DNA of 64,000 nucleotides from Nocardia sputorum (GTDB lineage: Bacteria; Actinomycetota; Actinomycetes; Mycobacteriales; Mycobacteriaceae): contig NZ_AP026978.1 in assembly GCF_027924405.1 (NCBI RefSeq), positions 3,968,001 through 4,032,000 on the forward strand, given 5' to 3'. This document shows positions 1 to 10,300 of this stretch, in pieces. The number at the start of each line of letters is the position of its first letter. Positions within the stretch are counted from its first letter, which is position 1. The position numbers were made by a program, and so were the translations under genes. The notes under the pieces are model-generated. The model saw only the letters and a program-made list of their open reading frames with translations, was not told where the DNA came from and made no database searches.

Positions 1-3000
1 GTGAGCTGACGCCGCCCGGGTACCGGCAGCTCATGCCCACGATCGCGATGGGCTCGTCGGTGCGGACGCGGCGTTTGACGCGGGCGGCGCGGCCCGCGTC
101 CGCCTCGTCCCCGTCACCGACCCGGGAGCGCACGAACGCGGCCACGGCCGCGGCGGTGGGATGGTCGAACACCAGCGTGGACGGCAGCTGCACGCCGGTG
201 GCCTTGGCGAGGCGATTGCGGAACTCCACCCCGGCCAGCGAATCGAAGCCGAGCTCGGTGAACGGCGCGGCGGGGTCGATGGCGTCGCCGGAGATATGGC
301 CGAGCACACCGGCGACCTGTTCGCGCACGACGTCCAGCACGATCGCCGCACGCTCCTGTTCCGGCGCGGTGGCCAAGCGCCGCGCCAACGTCCCGCTCGT
401 GTCGGCGGCCCGCCGCACGGGCACCGCGACGATCGACTGCAGCAGCCGCGGCAGCGCCCCTTCGCGGGCCTGCACCGCCAGCGCCTCGGTATCGAACTCC
501 GTCGCGATCAGGACCGGCGACGGCGCGGCGAGGGCGCGATCGAACAGCGCCAAGCCGTCCGCCGTCGTCAACGGCCGCACGCCGAGCCGGCCCATCCGCG
601 CCATCGCCGCGCCGCCCAGACCGCTGGTCATGCCGATGCTCTGGTTCCACGAGCCCCACGCGATCGATACCGCGGGCAGGCCCGCCGCGCGCCGCCGGAA
701 CGCCAGCGCGTCCAGGAACGCGTTCGCCGCAGCGTAGTTGCCCTGGCCGGGAGCGCCGACCGCACCCGCGACCGAGGAGAACAGCACGAAGGCCGCGAGG
801 TCGCGGGTCAGCTCGTGCAGATGCCACGCGGCGTCGGCCTTCGACGCCAGCACCCGATCGAGCTGCCCGGCGGTCAAGGTCTCGATGGTGGCGTCGTCGA
901 GCACACCCGCGGAATGGATCACCGCGCTGGGCGCGAATTCGCCGGACAGTCCGGCCAGCAGCGCCGCGACCGCGGCCCGATCGCTCACGTCGCAGGCCGC
1001 CACGCGCACCCGCGCGCCCGCGGCGGTCAGCTCGCCGACCAGCGCGGCCACCCCGTCGGCGTGTTCACCGCGCCGCGACACCAGCACCAGTCGCCGCGCG
1101 CCGTGCGTGGCGACGACGTGCCGCGCCACCTCCGCTCCCAGTCCGCCGGTGCCGCCGGTGATCAGCACCGCGCCCGGGCCGAACGAATCGCCGTCCGCCG
1201 TCACCGCCGCGTGCTGCTTGCGCAGCCGAGGGACGCGCAGTCCACCGCCGCGCACGGCCAGCTGCGGTTCGTCCGACCGCACCGCCGCGGTGACCACCTC
1301 GGCGGTGACGTCGTCCTCCGGAGCGGCGTCCAGGAGAACGAACCGGCCGGGGTGCTCGGCCTGGGCACTGCGCACCAGGCCGCACACCGCCGCGCCCGCC
1401 GGGTCCGGCCGCTCGTCCGGCAGGCCGGCGGCTCCCCGCGTCAGGATCACCAGTCGCGCCTCGCGCCCGCGTTCCCCGGCCTGCCACGCCCGCAACAGCT
1501 CCAGCGTCGCCCGCAGCCAGGCTCGCGTCCGTGCCGGCGCGTCGCTCCCTGCCCCGGTGGGCGACCACACGACGATCTCCGGCGCCTGGTCGCCGAGCAG
1601 ATCCGCGAGTTCCTCGCCGCGGCGCTCGGCACCGGCCACCTCGGCGTCGCCGAGCAGCGCGACCGTCGCGGCCGTCCCGCCCGGGGCCGCAGGCACCGGG
1701 ACCCATTCGATGTCCGACAAGGAGGCGCGCCGCCCGGCCCCGCGGCCGAGCGCCTCGGCATCCACCGGGCGAGCGGTGAGCGATTCCAGGCTCAGCACGG
1801 GCGCACCGGTGTCGTCGACGGCGGTCACCCGAACGCGTCCGGCGCCCGAGCGCTCCAGCCGCACCCGGACGGCGGCCGTCCCCGCGCGGTACAGCCGGAC
1901 CCCGCCGAACGAGAACGGCAGCGGCAGCCTGCCCGCGGGCATGTCCTGGGCCAGTTCGGTGATCGCGGTGTGGAAGGCGGCGTCCAGCAGGGCGGGGTGC
2001 ATCCCGAAAGCCGGTGCCTGATCGCCCGATTCGGCTGGCAGCGACACCTCCGCGAGCAGGTCGTCACCGTCACGCCAGGCCGACGTGACGCCCTGGAACA
2101 CCGGGCCGTAATCGAACCCGAGGCGCGCCAACCGGTCGTAGAGCCGGTCCACCGGCACGGGTTCGGCCTCGGCCGGCGGCCATTCCGCGTCCTCTGCCGA
2201 GGCGGACCAGCTCGATTCGACCCACGCGGGAACACCTTCCGTCCCGGGGGCGAGGACACCGTTGGCATGCGGCACCCACTCGCCCGCATCGGCATCCTCG
2301 GCCGCGACCGCGCGCGAATAGATGACGAACCGGCGCCCGCCCGCCTCGTCGGCGGGTTCGACGGTCAGCTGGACGTCGACCGCCGTGTCGTCGGCGAGCA
2401 GCAGCGGCGCCTCCAGCAGCAGTTCCTCGACGAGATCGGTGCCGAGCCGGGCGCCCGCGGTCAGCGCCAGTTCCACGAAGGCGGTGCCCGGCAGCAGCAC
2501 CGACCCGAAGGCGACGTGGTCGGCCAGCCACGGATGCGTCCGCACCGACAGCCGGCCGGTGAACAGCCATTCGTCCCGCCCGGCCAACGGCACGGCGCCG
2601 GTGAGCATCGGATGATCCGATGACTTCAGTGACGCCTCGATCGCGAGCGGTTCCAACCAGTACCGCTGTCGTTGGAACGCATACGTCGGCAGGGCCACGC
2701 GGGTCAGCGGCCGGCCGGCGAACAGCGGCCGCCAGTGCACGTCGATACCGGCCGTGTGGGCGTGCGCGAGCATGGTGACGTACTGCGTCACCTCATCGGC
2801 CGAACGACGTGACGCGGCGGTCACCATCGACTCGGCTTCCACCTCCGGATGTTCGGCCAGGCACCGGCGTGTCGTCGCCGCGAGCACCGCGTCCGGGCCG
2901 ATTTCGACGAAGCGGCGGACGCCGGCGGCCACCAGGGCGTCCACCCCCGGCGCGAACCGCACACAACCGCGCAACTGCTCGACCCAGTATCCCGGGTCGG

Positions 3001-5416
3001 TCAGTTCGGCCTCGGCGAGCACGCCGGAGACATTCGATACCACCGCGACCGTGGGCGTCCGGTACGTCAGCCGCTGGGCGACGGCGCGGAATTCGGCCAG
3101 CATGGGGTCCATCCGCGCGGAATGGAACGCATGGCTGACACGCAGCCGGGATGTCTTGACGCCCGCATCCGACAGCTGTCGCTCGACTTGATCGACGGCG
3201 TCCGCGTCACCGGAGATCACGACCGACGACGGGCCGTTCACGGCTGCCACCGACAGCGCGTTCCCGTGCGCGGCGATGAGCTCGACGGCGCGCTGCTCGG
3301 TCACCGCGGCGGCGAGCATGGCGCCGCCTTCGGGCAACCCACCCATCAACCGCCCCCGCGCCGCCACCAACGCACACGCATCAGCCCTCGACCACACCCC
3401 CGCCACATACGCCGCCACCAACTCACCGATCGAATGACCGATCACCACATCCGGAACGATCCCGAACGACTCCACCAACCGGAACAACGCCACCTCAAAG
3501 GCGAACAACGCAGGCTGCGTGAACTCCGTACGATCCACCAAACCCCCACCCCCCACCCCGAACACAACATCCCGCAACGAAACCCCCAACAGCGGATCGA
3601 ACTCCCCACACAACTCATCGAAAACCGCAGCAAACACCGGAAACGCCGCATACAACCCCGCCCCCATACCCACCCGCTGCGCACCCTGACCCGTGAACAA
3701 GAACGCCGTCTTCCCCGGTAAGCCGACACCGTCGAGCGCACCATCTGCGGCGCCGGCCGCCAGCTCCGCCAATCCGGACAGCAACTGGTCTCGATCGCCG
3801 CCGACCACCGCGGCGCGGCGGTTCCATTGCGCCCTGGTCTCGATCAGCGCGGACGCCACGCTCCACGGGTCGGCGTCCGGATGTCCGAGCAGCCACTCGT
3901 GCAACCGGGCTGCCTGGGCGCGCAGCGCCTCCTCTGTCTTAGCCGACACGAGCAACGGCACGGCGTCGGCCGCGCAAGCGGGCCCGGCGTCGCGGTCCGC
4001 CGGCTCGTCGCCGGATACCGGCGCGGGCGCTTCCTCCACGATCACATGCGCGTTCGTCCCACTGATCCCGAACGACGAGACACCCGCCCGGCGCACCCGT
4101 TCTCCGGCAGGCCACCGCTCCGCCTGCGTCAACAACCGCACCGAACCCGCCGACCAATCCACGTGCGGCGACGGCGCGTCCACGTGCAAGGTCTTCGGCA
4201 ACGTCTCGTGCCGCAGCGCCTGCACCATCTTGATCACGCCGCCGACACCCGCCGCCGCCTGCGAATGACCGATGTTCGACTTCAGCGAGCCGATGCGCAG
4301 CGGCTCGTCGCGCTGCTGTCCGTACGCGGCGATCAGTGCCTGCGCCTCGATCGGATCGCCGAGCGAGGTGCCCGTGCCGTGTGCCTCCACCGCGTCCACG
4401 TCCGTGGGCGTCAGCCCGGCCGCGGCCAGCGCGGCCGCGATCACCCGCTCCTGCGACGGACCGTTCGGCGCGGTCAATCCGTTGCTCGCGCCGTCCTGAT
4501 TCACCGCAGATCCACGAATCACCGCCAGCACCTCGTGCCCCGCGCGCCGCGCGTCCGACAAACGCTCCAGCACCAGCACACCCACGCCCTCGCCCCAGCC
4601 CACGCCGTCCGCCGACGCCGAGAACGCCTTACAGCGCCCGTCCGCCGACAACCCACGCTGCCGGGAGAATTCGATGAACAGGAACGGCGTCGACATCACC
4701 GTGACGCCACCGGCCAGCACGAGGGATGTCTCGCCGCGGCGCAGGGCCTGGCAGGCCAGGTGGATGGCCACCAGCGACGACGAACACGCTGTATCCACCG
4801 ACACGGCGGGGCCTTCCAGGCCCAGCGTGTAGGCCACCCGGCCGGAGACCACGCTGCCCGTCGAACCGATTCCCGCGTAGCCCTCCGCGATGGGTCCGGC
4901 CGCTCTGGCGGTGTGCTCGTAGTCCTCGTACATCACGCCCGCGAATACGCCGGTATCGCTGCCGCGCAGCGAGGTCGGGGCGATACCGGCGTTCTCCAGC
5001 GCTTCCCAGGAAGCCTCCAGCAGCAGCCGCTGCTGCGGGTCGGTCGCCGCCGCCTCCCGGGGACCGATGCCGAAGAATCCCGCGTCGAAGTCGCCCGCGT
5101 CCCGCAGGAAGCCACCCGAACGCGTGTACACCTTTCCGAACCGGTCCGGGTCCGGGTCGAACAGCCCCTCCAGATCCCAGCCCCGGTCGGCCGGGAACTC
5201 GCCCACGGCGTCCACTTCCGCCGCGACCAGCTCCCACAACTGCTCCGGCGACGCGGCCCCGCCCGGATACCGGCAGCTCATGCCGACGATCGCGATCGGT
5301 TCGTCGATCTTCTCCCGCAGCTGGGTCAGATCGTCGCGCGTCGTCATGAGTTCGACGGTGACCTTCTTCAGGTACTCCAACATGCGGTCGGACGAGTCGC
5401 CAGCGCCGTTGTCCAC
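1..5416 (-). CDS. Modular type I polyketide synthase, 3'-truncated by window edge (docking-KS-AT-DH-KR-ACP-KS...)
   Basis: A modular PKS chain-extension subunit read leftwards; the gene runs off the window, so only about 1,805 residues are seen. Residues 1-37 are a short charged helix ending just before [10 protein letters not shown], typical of an N-terminal docking segment. KS: Cys211 in DTACSSS, His346 in HGTGT, His384 in KSNIGHS, so a full condensing KS rather than a loading KSQ. AT: Ser662 in GHSIGE and the HAFH motif at 762, both the malonyl-CoA type. DH: HxxxGxxxxP with His967, and Asp1145 in LLDAAFH. KR: GGTGGLG near 1418, an LDD motif (B-type) and Tyr1561. ACP: Ser1726 in GFDSL. A second KS starts near 1790. 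There is no ER between DH and KR, so module 1 should leave an alpha,beta double bond. The GTG start is the only in-frame start that keeps the docking helix; its ribosome site is weak. Codon use inside the AT is odd (see findings). The product is unknown. Confidence 0.95.
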   Translation of the reverse strand, partial: MDNGAGDSSDRMLEYLKKVTVELMTTRDDLTQLREKIDEPIAIVGMSCRYPGGAASPEQLWELVAAEVDAVGEFPADRGWDLEGLFDPDPDRFGKVYTRSGGFLRDAGDFDAGFFGIGPREAAATDPQQRLLLEASWEALENAGIAPTSLRGSDTGVFAGVMYEDYEHTARAAGPIAEGYAGIGSTGSVVSGRVAYTLGLEGPAVSVDTACSSSLVAIHLACQALRRGETSLVLAGGVTVMSTPFLFIEFSRQRGLSADGRCKAFSASADGVGWGEGVGVLVLERLSDARRAGHEVLAVIRGSAVNQDGASNGLTAPNGPSQERVIAAALAAAGLTPTDVDAVEAHGTGTSLGDPIEAQALIAAYGQQRDEPLRIGSLKSNIGHSQAAAGVGGVIKMVQALRHETLPKTLHVDAPSPHVDWSAGSVRLLTQAERWPAGERVRRAGVSSFGISGTNAHVIVEEAPAPVSGDEPADRDAGPACAADAVPLLVSAKTEEALRAQAARLHEWLLGHPDADPWSVASALIETRAQWNRRAAVVGGDRDQLLSGLAELAAGAADGALDGVGLPGKTAFLFTGQGAQRVGMGAGLYAAFPVFAAVFDELCGEFDPLLGVSLRDVVFGVGGGGLVDRTEFTQPALFAFEVALFRLVESFGIVPDVVIGHSIGELVAAYVAGVWSRADACALVAARGRLMGGLPEGGAMLAAAVTEQRAVELIAAHGNALSVAAVNGPSSVVISGDADAVDQVERQLSDAGVKTSRLRVSHAFHSARMDPMLAEFRAVAQRLTYRTPTVAVVSNVSGVLAEAELTDPGYWVEQLRGCVRFAPGVDALVAAGVRRFVEIGPDAVLAATTRRCLAEHPEVEAESMVTAASRRSADEVTQYVTMLAHAHTAGIDVHWRPLFAGRPLTRVALPTYAFQRQRYWLEPLAIEASLKSSDHPMLTGAVPLAGRDEWLFTGRLSVRTHPWLADHVAFGSVLLPGTAFVELALTAGARLGTDLVEELLLEAPLLLADDTAVDVQLTVEPADEAGGRRFVIYSRAVAAEDADAGEWVPHANGVLAPGTEGVPAWVESSWSASAEDAEWPPAEAEPVPVDRLYDRLARLGFDYGPVFQGVTSAWRDGDDLLAEVSLPAESGDQAPAFGMHPALLDAAFHTAITELAQDMPAGRLPLPFSFGGVRLYRAGTAAVRVRLERSGAGRVRVTAVDDTGAPVLSLESLTARPVDAEALGRGAGRRASLSDIEWVPVPAAPGGTAATVALLGDAEVAGAERRGEELADLLGDQAPEIVVWSPTGAGSDAPARTRAWLRATLELLRAWQAGERGREARLVILTRGAAGLPDERPDPAGAAVCGLVRSAQAEHPGRFVLLDAAPEDDVTAEVVTAAVRSDEPQLAVRGGGLRVPRLRKQHAAVTADGDSFGPGAVLITGGTGGLGAEVARHVVATHGARRLVLVSRRGEHADGVAALVGELTAAGARVRVAACDVSDRAAVAALLAGLSGEFAPSAVIHSAGVLDDATIETLTAGQLDRVLASKADAAWHLHELTRDLAAFVLFSSVAGAVGAPGQGNYAAANAFLDALAFRRRAAGLPAVSIAWGSWNQSIGMTSGLGGAAMARMGRLGVRPLTTADGLALFDRALAAPSPVLIATEFDTEALAVQAREGALPRLLQSIVAVPVRRAADTSGTLARRLATAPEQERAAIVLDVVREQVAGVLGHISGDAIDPAAPFTELGFDSLAGVEFRNRLAKATGVQLPSTLVFDHPTAAAVAAFVRSRVGDGDEADAGRAARVKRRVRTDEPIAIVGMSCRYPGGVSS

Positions 5417-5612
5417 GTTTCACATCCCGGGTATCGCAGGGTCGACAAAGAAACCCGGCGGCGCGAGCAGCGGCGCGGGTTCGCAAGAACTACCGAGTGG
5501 TTCGGTCAGGTATCGGTGCCGAAGCAGCCGGTCGAGGCGCCCGCGAGCGGCAGACGAGGCCGGCGCGCGTCGCGACCGCGTATTTCCACGGAGGAATGTT
5601 TCTCCGCGGTTA

Positions 5613-5630
5613 TCGAGATGGACATCTCGA
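5613..5630. promoter_or_regulatory. Inverted repeat upstream of the PKS, possible operator
   Basis: Arms TCGAGATG and CATCTCGA around a 2-base GA spacer, perfectly symmetrical, about 200 bp before the PKS start. Its inner half resembles the AGATG half of the GTGCAGATG element found at 27971-31116, but the outer bases differ. The regulatory role is inferred from symmetry and position only. Confidence 0.35.
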
Positions 5631-6386
5631 CGTCACCCTCAGTGACGGAAAAGCCGACACAGCGGAACATCCTGTGTACCACGGATCTTTATCCGAGGCG
5701 AGCACCTTACTTCCCAGAGCTGAGAAGACGAATCCATAGCACATTTGCAATCTTTCTTCGGCAGGCAAAGCGCCAGGACAAGCGTCCAGTCGCGTGCTGA
5801 GCGTTAGCCTGCCAGCCGTTCCGCTTTCCCGCAAGTGATCCGCGAACCGCTCGTTCGCGCAAAGATCCGGCGCGCGTTCCCAGGCCCCCGAGGTCGAATC
5901 AGGGAGGTCCCTGCGGCCTCGAAGCGGCCGCGCGAATGCACCGCACCGGACCGATTGCCGCCATGGCATGTGCGAACGCCGAGCGTGCACGCCACTTCAC
6001 CGGACGAGCAAACCACGGACCAGAACCCCCGCGGCGCTGCGGATCAGCGGCCTGAGCCGTGCCGCGTCCGAGCGAAGCACACCGGCCGACTCCGGCCCGC
6101 GCCGCGCAGCGATGCGACAGAACCGTTTGCTGAAAACCTCGACTACTCGGCTCTCACCGAGGGCCCCGATAGGAAACACTGCGAAATCGACTTCTCGGCG
6201 AATACCTGAAAAACACGCCGCAATACGGTTGCGGCCGCCCGTCCGGGCGAAATTCGCCTGAGTGCAGATACCGGCGCAGCGAGATTCAACCCATCTCGAC
6301 CGCACTTCGCGCTTGCAAACCGATCCGCAACGGATACAGCGCACAGTTCTCCACCTAGCCGGTTTACCGTCATTTTATAACGATCA

Positions 6387-6410
6387 TTTTGTTCACGCCA
6401 TTGAACAAAA
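6387..6410. promoter_or_regulatory. AT-rich inverted repeat, possible operator
   Basis: Arms TTTTGTTCA and TGAACAAAA (9 bp, perfect) around a 6-base spacer, in the most AT-rich part of the window. The geometry suits a dimeric regulator. It lies nearly 1 kb before the PKS start, so the gene it controls is uncertain. AT-rich islands in these genomes are also typical targets of Lsr2-type silencers; that is inference. Confidence 0.4.
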
Positions 6411-6787
6411 CTCGATTCGGCTTATTCTACGAATATTCGGCAGAGGCGAACGGTTGGCGTCCCGGAGAATTTCGGCAACGGGTCGGATGCCATACCGGAC
6501 TACCGGGCGAGCCGGCAGTTCCGATCGAGGGCGTGCCTCTCGGCGGATGCCCTCACCCACCGGGGGCGCACCCGGCTAGAGAAGATCTCGGATCCAGCCG
6601 ACCCACGCCGGACCAACTGCGGCCCCGAACTGTTCGGAGTCACGGCGCTGTGCAGGCAACGGCTGCGTGCAGGCGGAAACAACGCCGAGCGGATCGGCGG
6701 TGGCGGCGAAGCCACCGGAGCACTTCCTTCGGCTGCCCTCGAAAAAGTCTGAGCCGGTGGACTTCTCGGCTCGTCACAGCAGACAGC

Positions 6788-6824
6788 GCCGACATCCGGG
6801 ACCGTGGCGGTCCCGGATGTCGGC
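6788..6824. terminator. Hairpin 1 of three tandem hairpins
   Basis: Arms GCCGACATCCGGGACC and GGTCCCGGATGTCGGC (16 bp, perfect) with a 5-base loop. No T-run follows, but actinomycete terminators often lack one. It lies beyond the 3' end of the lipase gene at 7043. Confidence 0.65.
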
Positions 6825-6847
6825 ACTGAAAAGGTCCAGAAACCCCG

Positions 6848-6890
6848 ATGCCCACCGAGCAGCGGGTGCGAGGAGCCGCTCGGTGGGCAT
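6848..6890. terminator. Hairpin 2 of three tandem hairpins
   Basis: Arms ATGCCCACCGAGC and GCTCGGTGGGCAT (13 bp, perfect) around a 17-base loop. It is the middle of three consecutive hairpins between 6788 and 7028. Confidence 0.6.
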
Positions 6891-6972
6891 ACCGCCCGCG
6901 CAGGGGACGTGCGCGCCGGACAGAGGCGGGTTGAGGGATCCCGTCCGGCGGGCAGCACGCGTGGCGGTCGGT

Positions 6973-7028
6973 GCTCCCGTCGAGCGGCGGACGGAGTCGG
7001 GGCACGAGCCACGCCGCTCGACGGGAGC
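6973..7028. terminator. Hairpin 3 of three tandem hairpins, directly after the lipase stop
   Basis: Arms GCTCCCGTCGAGCGGCG and CGCCGCTCGACGGGAGC (17 bp, perfect) around a 22-base loop. It begins 15 bases after the lipase stop codon, the position expected for that gene's terminator. Confidence 0.7.
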
Positions 7029-7042
7029 AGGTCATTCGGTGA

Positions 7043-8242
7043 TCACAGCGAGCCTCCGCCGCCGAGCAACCACGGGTTGAAGGTGCAATCCAGATTCGGA
7101 TGTCCGGCCGGGTCCAGTGCGCGCAGCGCGATGGACAACGCCCGCGGCGAATACATCATCGTGAGGTGGTCGGACACGTCTTGTTCGCATCCGTCCTGCA
7201 GCGTGATGTTCTGCACCGTCACACCGGGCGCCGGCTTCAGGAAGGTCAAATCGTAGGGATTGGTGATTTCGTCATAACGGGTGCCGACGACGGTGTAGTC
7301 GACACCGGAAATGGTGTCGCCGCCCTCGTTGAGTTTGTTGACGAAGTCCGAGCCGATCGTCTGCTGGATGCCGGCGTGGCCGACGAAGATCTCGATGAAG
7401 CCGAGGATGTCGATACCGAAGTTGTTGATCGCCCGGCCCAGCGCACCGATGCCGTCCAGACTGGTGCCGTGATGCGTGGCGCCGTAGGTGATCAGGTTCT
7501 TCACCTTGGCCGCGCCGCCCTCGAACTTCGTGTACCAGTTCGACATCGACCCGCCCTGGGAATGCGCGACGAGGTCCACCTCCGACGCCCCGGTAGCGGC
7601 CAGCACCCGATCGACGAAGGTGGCCAGCTGCTTGGCCGAGTCCTGGATGTACCCGGTGCCCATCACGCCCGGCAGCACCGAGCCGAGACCACCGCCCTCG
7701 AGCAGGTTGGACCGGCCGTAGTTGAAGGTGAAGGTGCAGAAGCCCGCGTCCTTGATGGGCTGCCCCATGAAGGCGAAGCCGTTGTAGGCGTTCATCCAGG
7801 TGCCGTGCACCAGCACCACCGGGCGCGGATGCTCGGCAGTCGGCTTGCAGTTCCAGTCGTTGGCCCCCGGCGGCGCGACGTCCGGATGGGTGAGCCCGTA
7901 GCCGAACGCGGCCAGCCACGAGGTCATCGGCGGACCGTAGCCGACGGTGTCGCTGGCGTAACCGCCGGAGGACCCGGAGCTGCTGCCCGACCCGCCGTAG
8001 CAGTCGCCGGAACCGTTGCCCGAGCCCGCGCCACTGCCCGAGGTGCATGCCGAGCCGGTGCCCGCGCTGCCCGAATCCGCCACCGGCGCCACCTTGCGGC
8101 CCGCCGCGATGTAGTCGGCCAGCTGTTGTTCGGTGGGTTTCGCCTCCGGCGCCGCGTTGGCGCCCGAGGCGCCGACGGCGAGCACCGACACGCTCAACAG
8201 CACCGCCGCCAAAGACGAGCGCCCGTAGGTACTTCGTTTCAT
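7043..8242 (-). CDS. Secreted alpha/beta-hydrolase lipase (lipase class 2-like)
   Basis: A 399-residue exported triacylglycerol lipase or esterase. The chosen ATG gives a classic signal peptide (MKRSTYGRSS, a hydrophobic run, then a GANAA cleavage region) and has GGAAGG seven bases upstream; a longer frame to 8278 would hide the signal. Residues about 55-95 form a Ser/Gly-rich linker containing cysteines. The catalytic domain has the HGTW oxyanion motif, the nucleophile elbow AHSQGG, and a C-terminal SDHLTMM stretch that fits the catalytic His. The substrate is unknown; lipids or esters outside the cell are likely. It is divergent from the YdcF-like gene and followed by three hairpins. Confidence 0.9.
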   Translation of the reverse strand: MKRSTYGRSSLAAVLLSVSVLAVGASGANAAPEAKPTEQQLADYIAAGRKVAPVADSGSAGTGSACTSGSGAGSGNGSGDCYGGSGSSSGSSGGYASDTVGYGPPMTSWLAAFGYGLTHPDVAPPGANDWNCKPTAEHPRPVVLVHGTWMNAYNGFAFMGQPIKDAGFCTFTFNYGRSNLLEGGGLGSVLPGVMGTGYIQDSAKQLATFVDRVLAATGASEVDLVAHSQGGSMSNWYTKFEGGAAKVKNLITYGATHHGTSLDGIGALGRAINNFGIDILGFIEIFVGHAGIQQTIGSDFVNKLNEGGDTISGVDYTVVGTRYDEITNPYDLTFLKPAPGVTVQNITLQDGCEQDVSDHLTMMYSPRALSIALRALDPAGHPNLDCTFNPWLLGGGGSL

Positions 8243-8600
8243 GAGTTGCCTTCCTGCAGAACCACGGTGTTCGACCACCGGCGCCGTTTTCGCTGGTCAT
8301 CGGCACCGAAGCTGCGCCAACGCTAAAACCGCCGAACGCGGCGTCCTATGCGGAACGGCTGGGTCTGGAGAGCTCACGAATGCGATTTGTCCCGGCTAGG
8401 GATGCGACACAAAGGGCGCGTAAAGGGCGATCCCGCAATTCCTCCGATAGGGCAGACGGCACAAGCGGGCGGTGCGGGAACGGTGAATTATCCAGATCAC
8501 CAGGCGATTACGGTTCCGCAACGACCGGCGGCCGCATCATGGATGGACGCTGCACCCCAGCCATCGGTGGCCATCCGATGGCTAACCGCTTGGAGATCCC
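8243..8600. other. Divergent intergenic region, no gene seen
   Basis: About 360 bases between the lipase and the YdcF-like gene. It should hold the promoters of both; I see no convincing repeat or hairpin. Confidence 0.5.
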
Positions 8601-9206
8601 TTGTCCGCCAATCCGGTTCCCCTCGCCCGCGCCGTGCTGGGCGCGCTCGCGGTCACCGCCGCGCTGATCCACCTGCCGCACGCCCACGCGGACAACTCGG
8701 GATCCGCCGACGCCGAGCCCGCGAGCGCCGCGCCCTTCGCCCTCCTCCCCGGGCCGTCGCCCACGGTGCACGGGCCGGTTACCGCCATCGTCGTGCTCGG
8801 CTACGGGCTGCTGCCCGACGGCGGCATGCGCCCGGAGCTGATCGACCGGCTGCGCGCCGGATACCTGCAGGCCCTGCTGGCCCCGGTCTCGCCCGTCATC
8901 GTCACCGGCGGCAACGCGCGCAACGGCATCACCGAGGCACGGGCCATGGCCGACTGGCTGATCGCCCGCGGCATCCCGGCGGCGCGGATCCACCTCGAGC
9001 CGGAGGCCGACACCACCGCGCAGAACGCGGCGCGCTCGGCCACGATCATGCGCGCGATCGGCGCGCACGACGCCGTGGTGATCACCTCCGCCGACCACGT
9101 CGACCGGGCGGTGGGCACCTTTCACGACGCCGGGGTGGACGTCGTCGGCACCGTCACTCCCGAGCAGCTGCCGTCCCGGATCTGGCGGTTCGGTCCCTTC
9201 GCGTGA
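8601..9206 (+). CDS. YdcF-like (DUF218) protein with N-terminal signal/anchor
   Basis: A 201-residue protein with an N-terminal hydrophobic stretch (residues about 8-28, ending at HAHA) that should export or anchor it. The rest matches the YdcF/DUF218 fold: a VVLGYG start strand, VIVTGGNARNG, ITEARAMADWL, and an EADTTAQNA segment. Members of the family bind nucleotides or act in envelope processes; the exact role is not settled. The TTG start is chosen because GGAG lies eight bases upstream and the signal sequence begins there. The next gene follows after about 46 bases. Confidence 0.75.
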   Translation: MSANPVPLARAVLGALAVTAALIHLPHAHADNSGSADAEPASAAPFALLPGPSPTVHGPVTAIVVLGYGLLPDGGMRPELIDRLRAGYLQALLAPVSPVIVTGGNARNGITEARAMADWLIARGIPAARIHLEPEADTTAQNAARSATIMRAIGAHDAVVITSADHVDRAVGTFHDAGVDVVGTVTPEQLPSRIWRFGPFA

Positions 9207-9252
9207 GCGCGAGCCCACAGCGATCCACCGTTTTCGCAATACAGGAGCAATC

Positions 9253-10290
9253 ATGAACGACATCGCGGTGCATCCGGCCGATCAGGCGAGGTCGCTGGTC
9301 GACCACCGTTACCGTTCCACCTTTCGCTATGAAGTGGAACGGGAAAAGATCCGCGAATTCGCCCGTGCCGTCCAGGATTCCCATCCGGCACACCGGAGCG
9401 AGGCCGCCGCGGCCGAACTCGGCTTTCCCGGACTGATCGCGCCCGCGACGTTCAGCGCGATCATCCTGACCAGAGTGCACCGCGAAATTCTGGACACGCT
9501 GATCACCGGTTACGACCCCACCCGGATCCTGCACGCGGACCAAGTTTTCGACTTCGGCAGGCCGTTGGTCGCGGGCGACCGCCTGACCTGTGACATCTAC
9601 TTCGAATCGTTCCGGCACTTCGGCGATTACGACGTCCTCGCGATCAAGAGCGTGCTGATCGACCAGCACGGCGCGGTGGTGCAGACCGGCTCCAGCGCGC
9701 TGCTCGCGCGCGTCGGCGGGCGCGATCCGGGGTTGGCCGACGCCGTCCGGAAAGTCGCCATGGGACAGCGTTTCCCGGACGCGACGGCCCGCGGCAGCGC
9801 GGTGGTCCCGGCCGCGGCGGACCATCTCACGCCGTCACCGGCCCGCCGCACCCCACGGCCGCGCATAGCGTTCGCCGACTTGTCAGTCGGCACGGAACTG
9901 CCCGTCCGCACCATGCGCCTGTCCCGGGGCGACTTGGTGAACTATGCCGGAGTGACGGGCGAGTCCAATCCGGTGCTGTTCGACGAACGGGTCGCCGTCG
10001 CCAGCGGCCTGCCGACCGTGGTCGCGCCCGGCATGCTGAAACTCGGCATGGCCACCTCGTTCCTCAGTTCCTGGCTCGGTGACCCCGCCGCGGTCACCCG
10101 TTTCCGTGCGCAGTTCGCGCACAACACCCACCACCTGCGCATTCCACCGCTGGGGGTGGGCACGATCCAATTCCGCGGCCGGGTCACCTCGATCGATCCG
10201 CGCAAGCGGCGGGCGACCATCGCGGTCGACGCCCGCGCCGAGGGACGCAGGCTGTTCGGCTACGCCGCCGCCGAGGTACTTTTCCCGTAG
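9253..10290 (+). CDS. HadA/HadB-like MaoC fusion with altered hydratase motif
   Basis: A 345-residue fusion of two hot-dog domains. Residues about 1-155 resemble HadA (YEVEREKIREFARAVQDSHP); about 200-345 resemble HadB/MaoC (DLVNYAGVTG). In mycolate synthesis HadAB-type enzymes dehydrate (3R)-hydroxyacyl-ACP. The hydratase motif normally reads D-x-N-P-x-H; here it is ESNPVL, so Asp becomes Glu237 and His becomes Leu242. The paralogue at 20410-21474 keeps the intact DSNPIH. This copy may therefore be inactive, structural, or changed in reaction. The ATG has AGGAG nine bases upstream. It is preceded closely by the YdcF-like gene. Confidence 0.85.
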   Translation: MNDIAVHPADQARSLVDHRYRSTFRYEVEREKIREFARAVQDSHPAHRSEAAAAELGFPGLIAPATFSAIILTRVHREILDTLITGYDPTRILHADQVFDFGRPLVAGDRLTCDIYFESFRHFGDYDVLAIKSVLIDQHGAVVQTGSSALLARVGGRDPGLADAVRKVAMGQRFPDATARGSAVVPAAADHLTPSPARRTPRPRIAFADLSVGTELPVRTMRLSRGDLVNYAGVTGESNPVLFDERVAVASGLPTVVAPGMLKLGMATSFLSSWLGDPAAVTRFRAQFAHNTHHLRIPPLGVGTIQFRGRVTSIDPRKRRATIAVDARAEGRRLFGYAAAEVLFP

Positions 10291-10300
10291 CCGGCGGCCG

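Larger units (their letters stand above)
5417..6787. other. Long non-coding leader/intergenic region upstream of the PKS
   Basis: About 1.4 kb lies between the PKS start and the first hairpin beyond the lipase gene. No open frame here has both a plausible start and actinomycete-like codon use. The short frame at 5599-5739 has GGAGGA only two bases before its ATG and a nondescript 46-residue product. The stretch around 6360-6440 is clearly richer in A and T than the rest of the window. Two inverted repeats, listed separately, could be operators. I infer that it holds the PKS promoter and regulator sites. Confidence 0.6.

Noticed and set aside
161..2623. Long open frame on the plus strand opposite the PKS
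   Set aside because: It mirrors the PKS codon pattern, is Arg/His/Gln-rich without motifs, and the minus-strand frame carries all PKS domains.
1..5416. Loading (KSQ) module or an ER domain in the PKS
   Set aside because: The KS has a normal active-site Cys, and the DH-KR linker is too short for an ER.
5599..5739. 46-residue gene with GGAGGA upstream
   Set aside because: The site is only two bases from the ATG, and the product has no recognisable feature; it also overlaps an inverted repeat.
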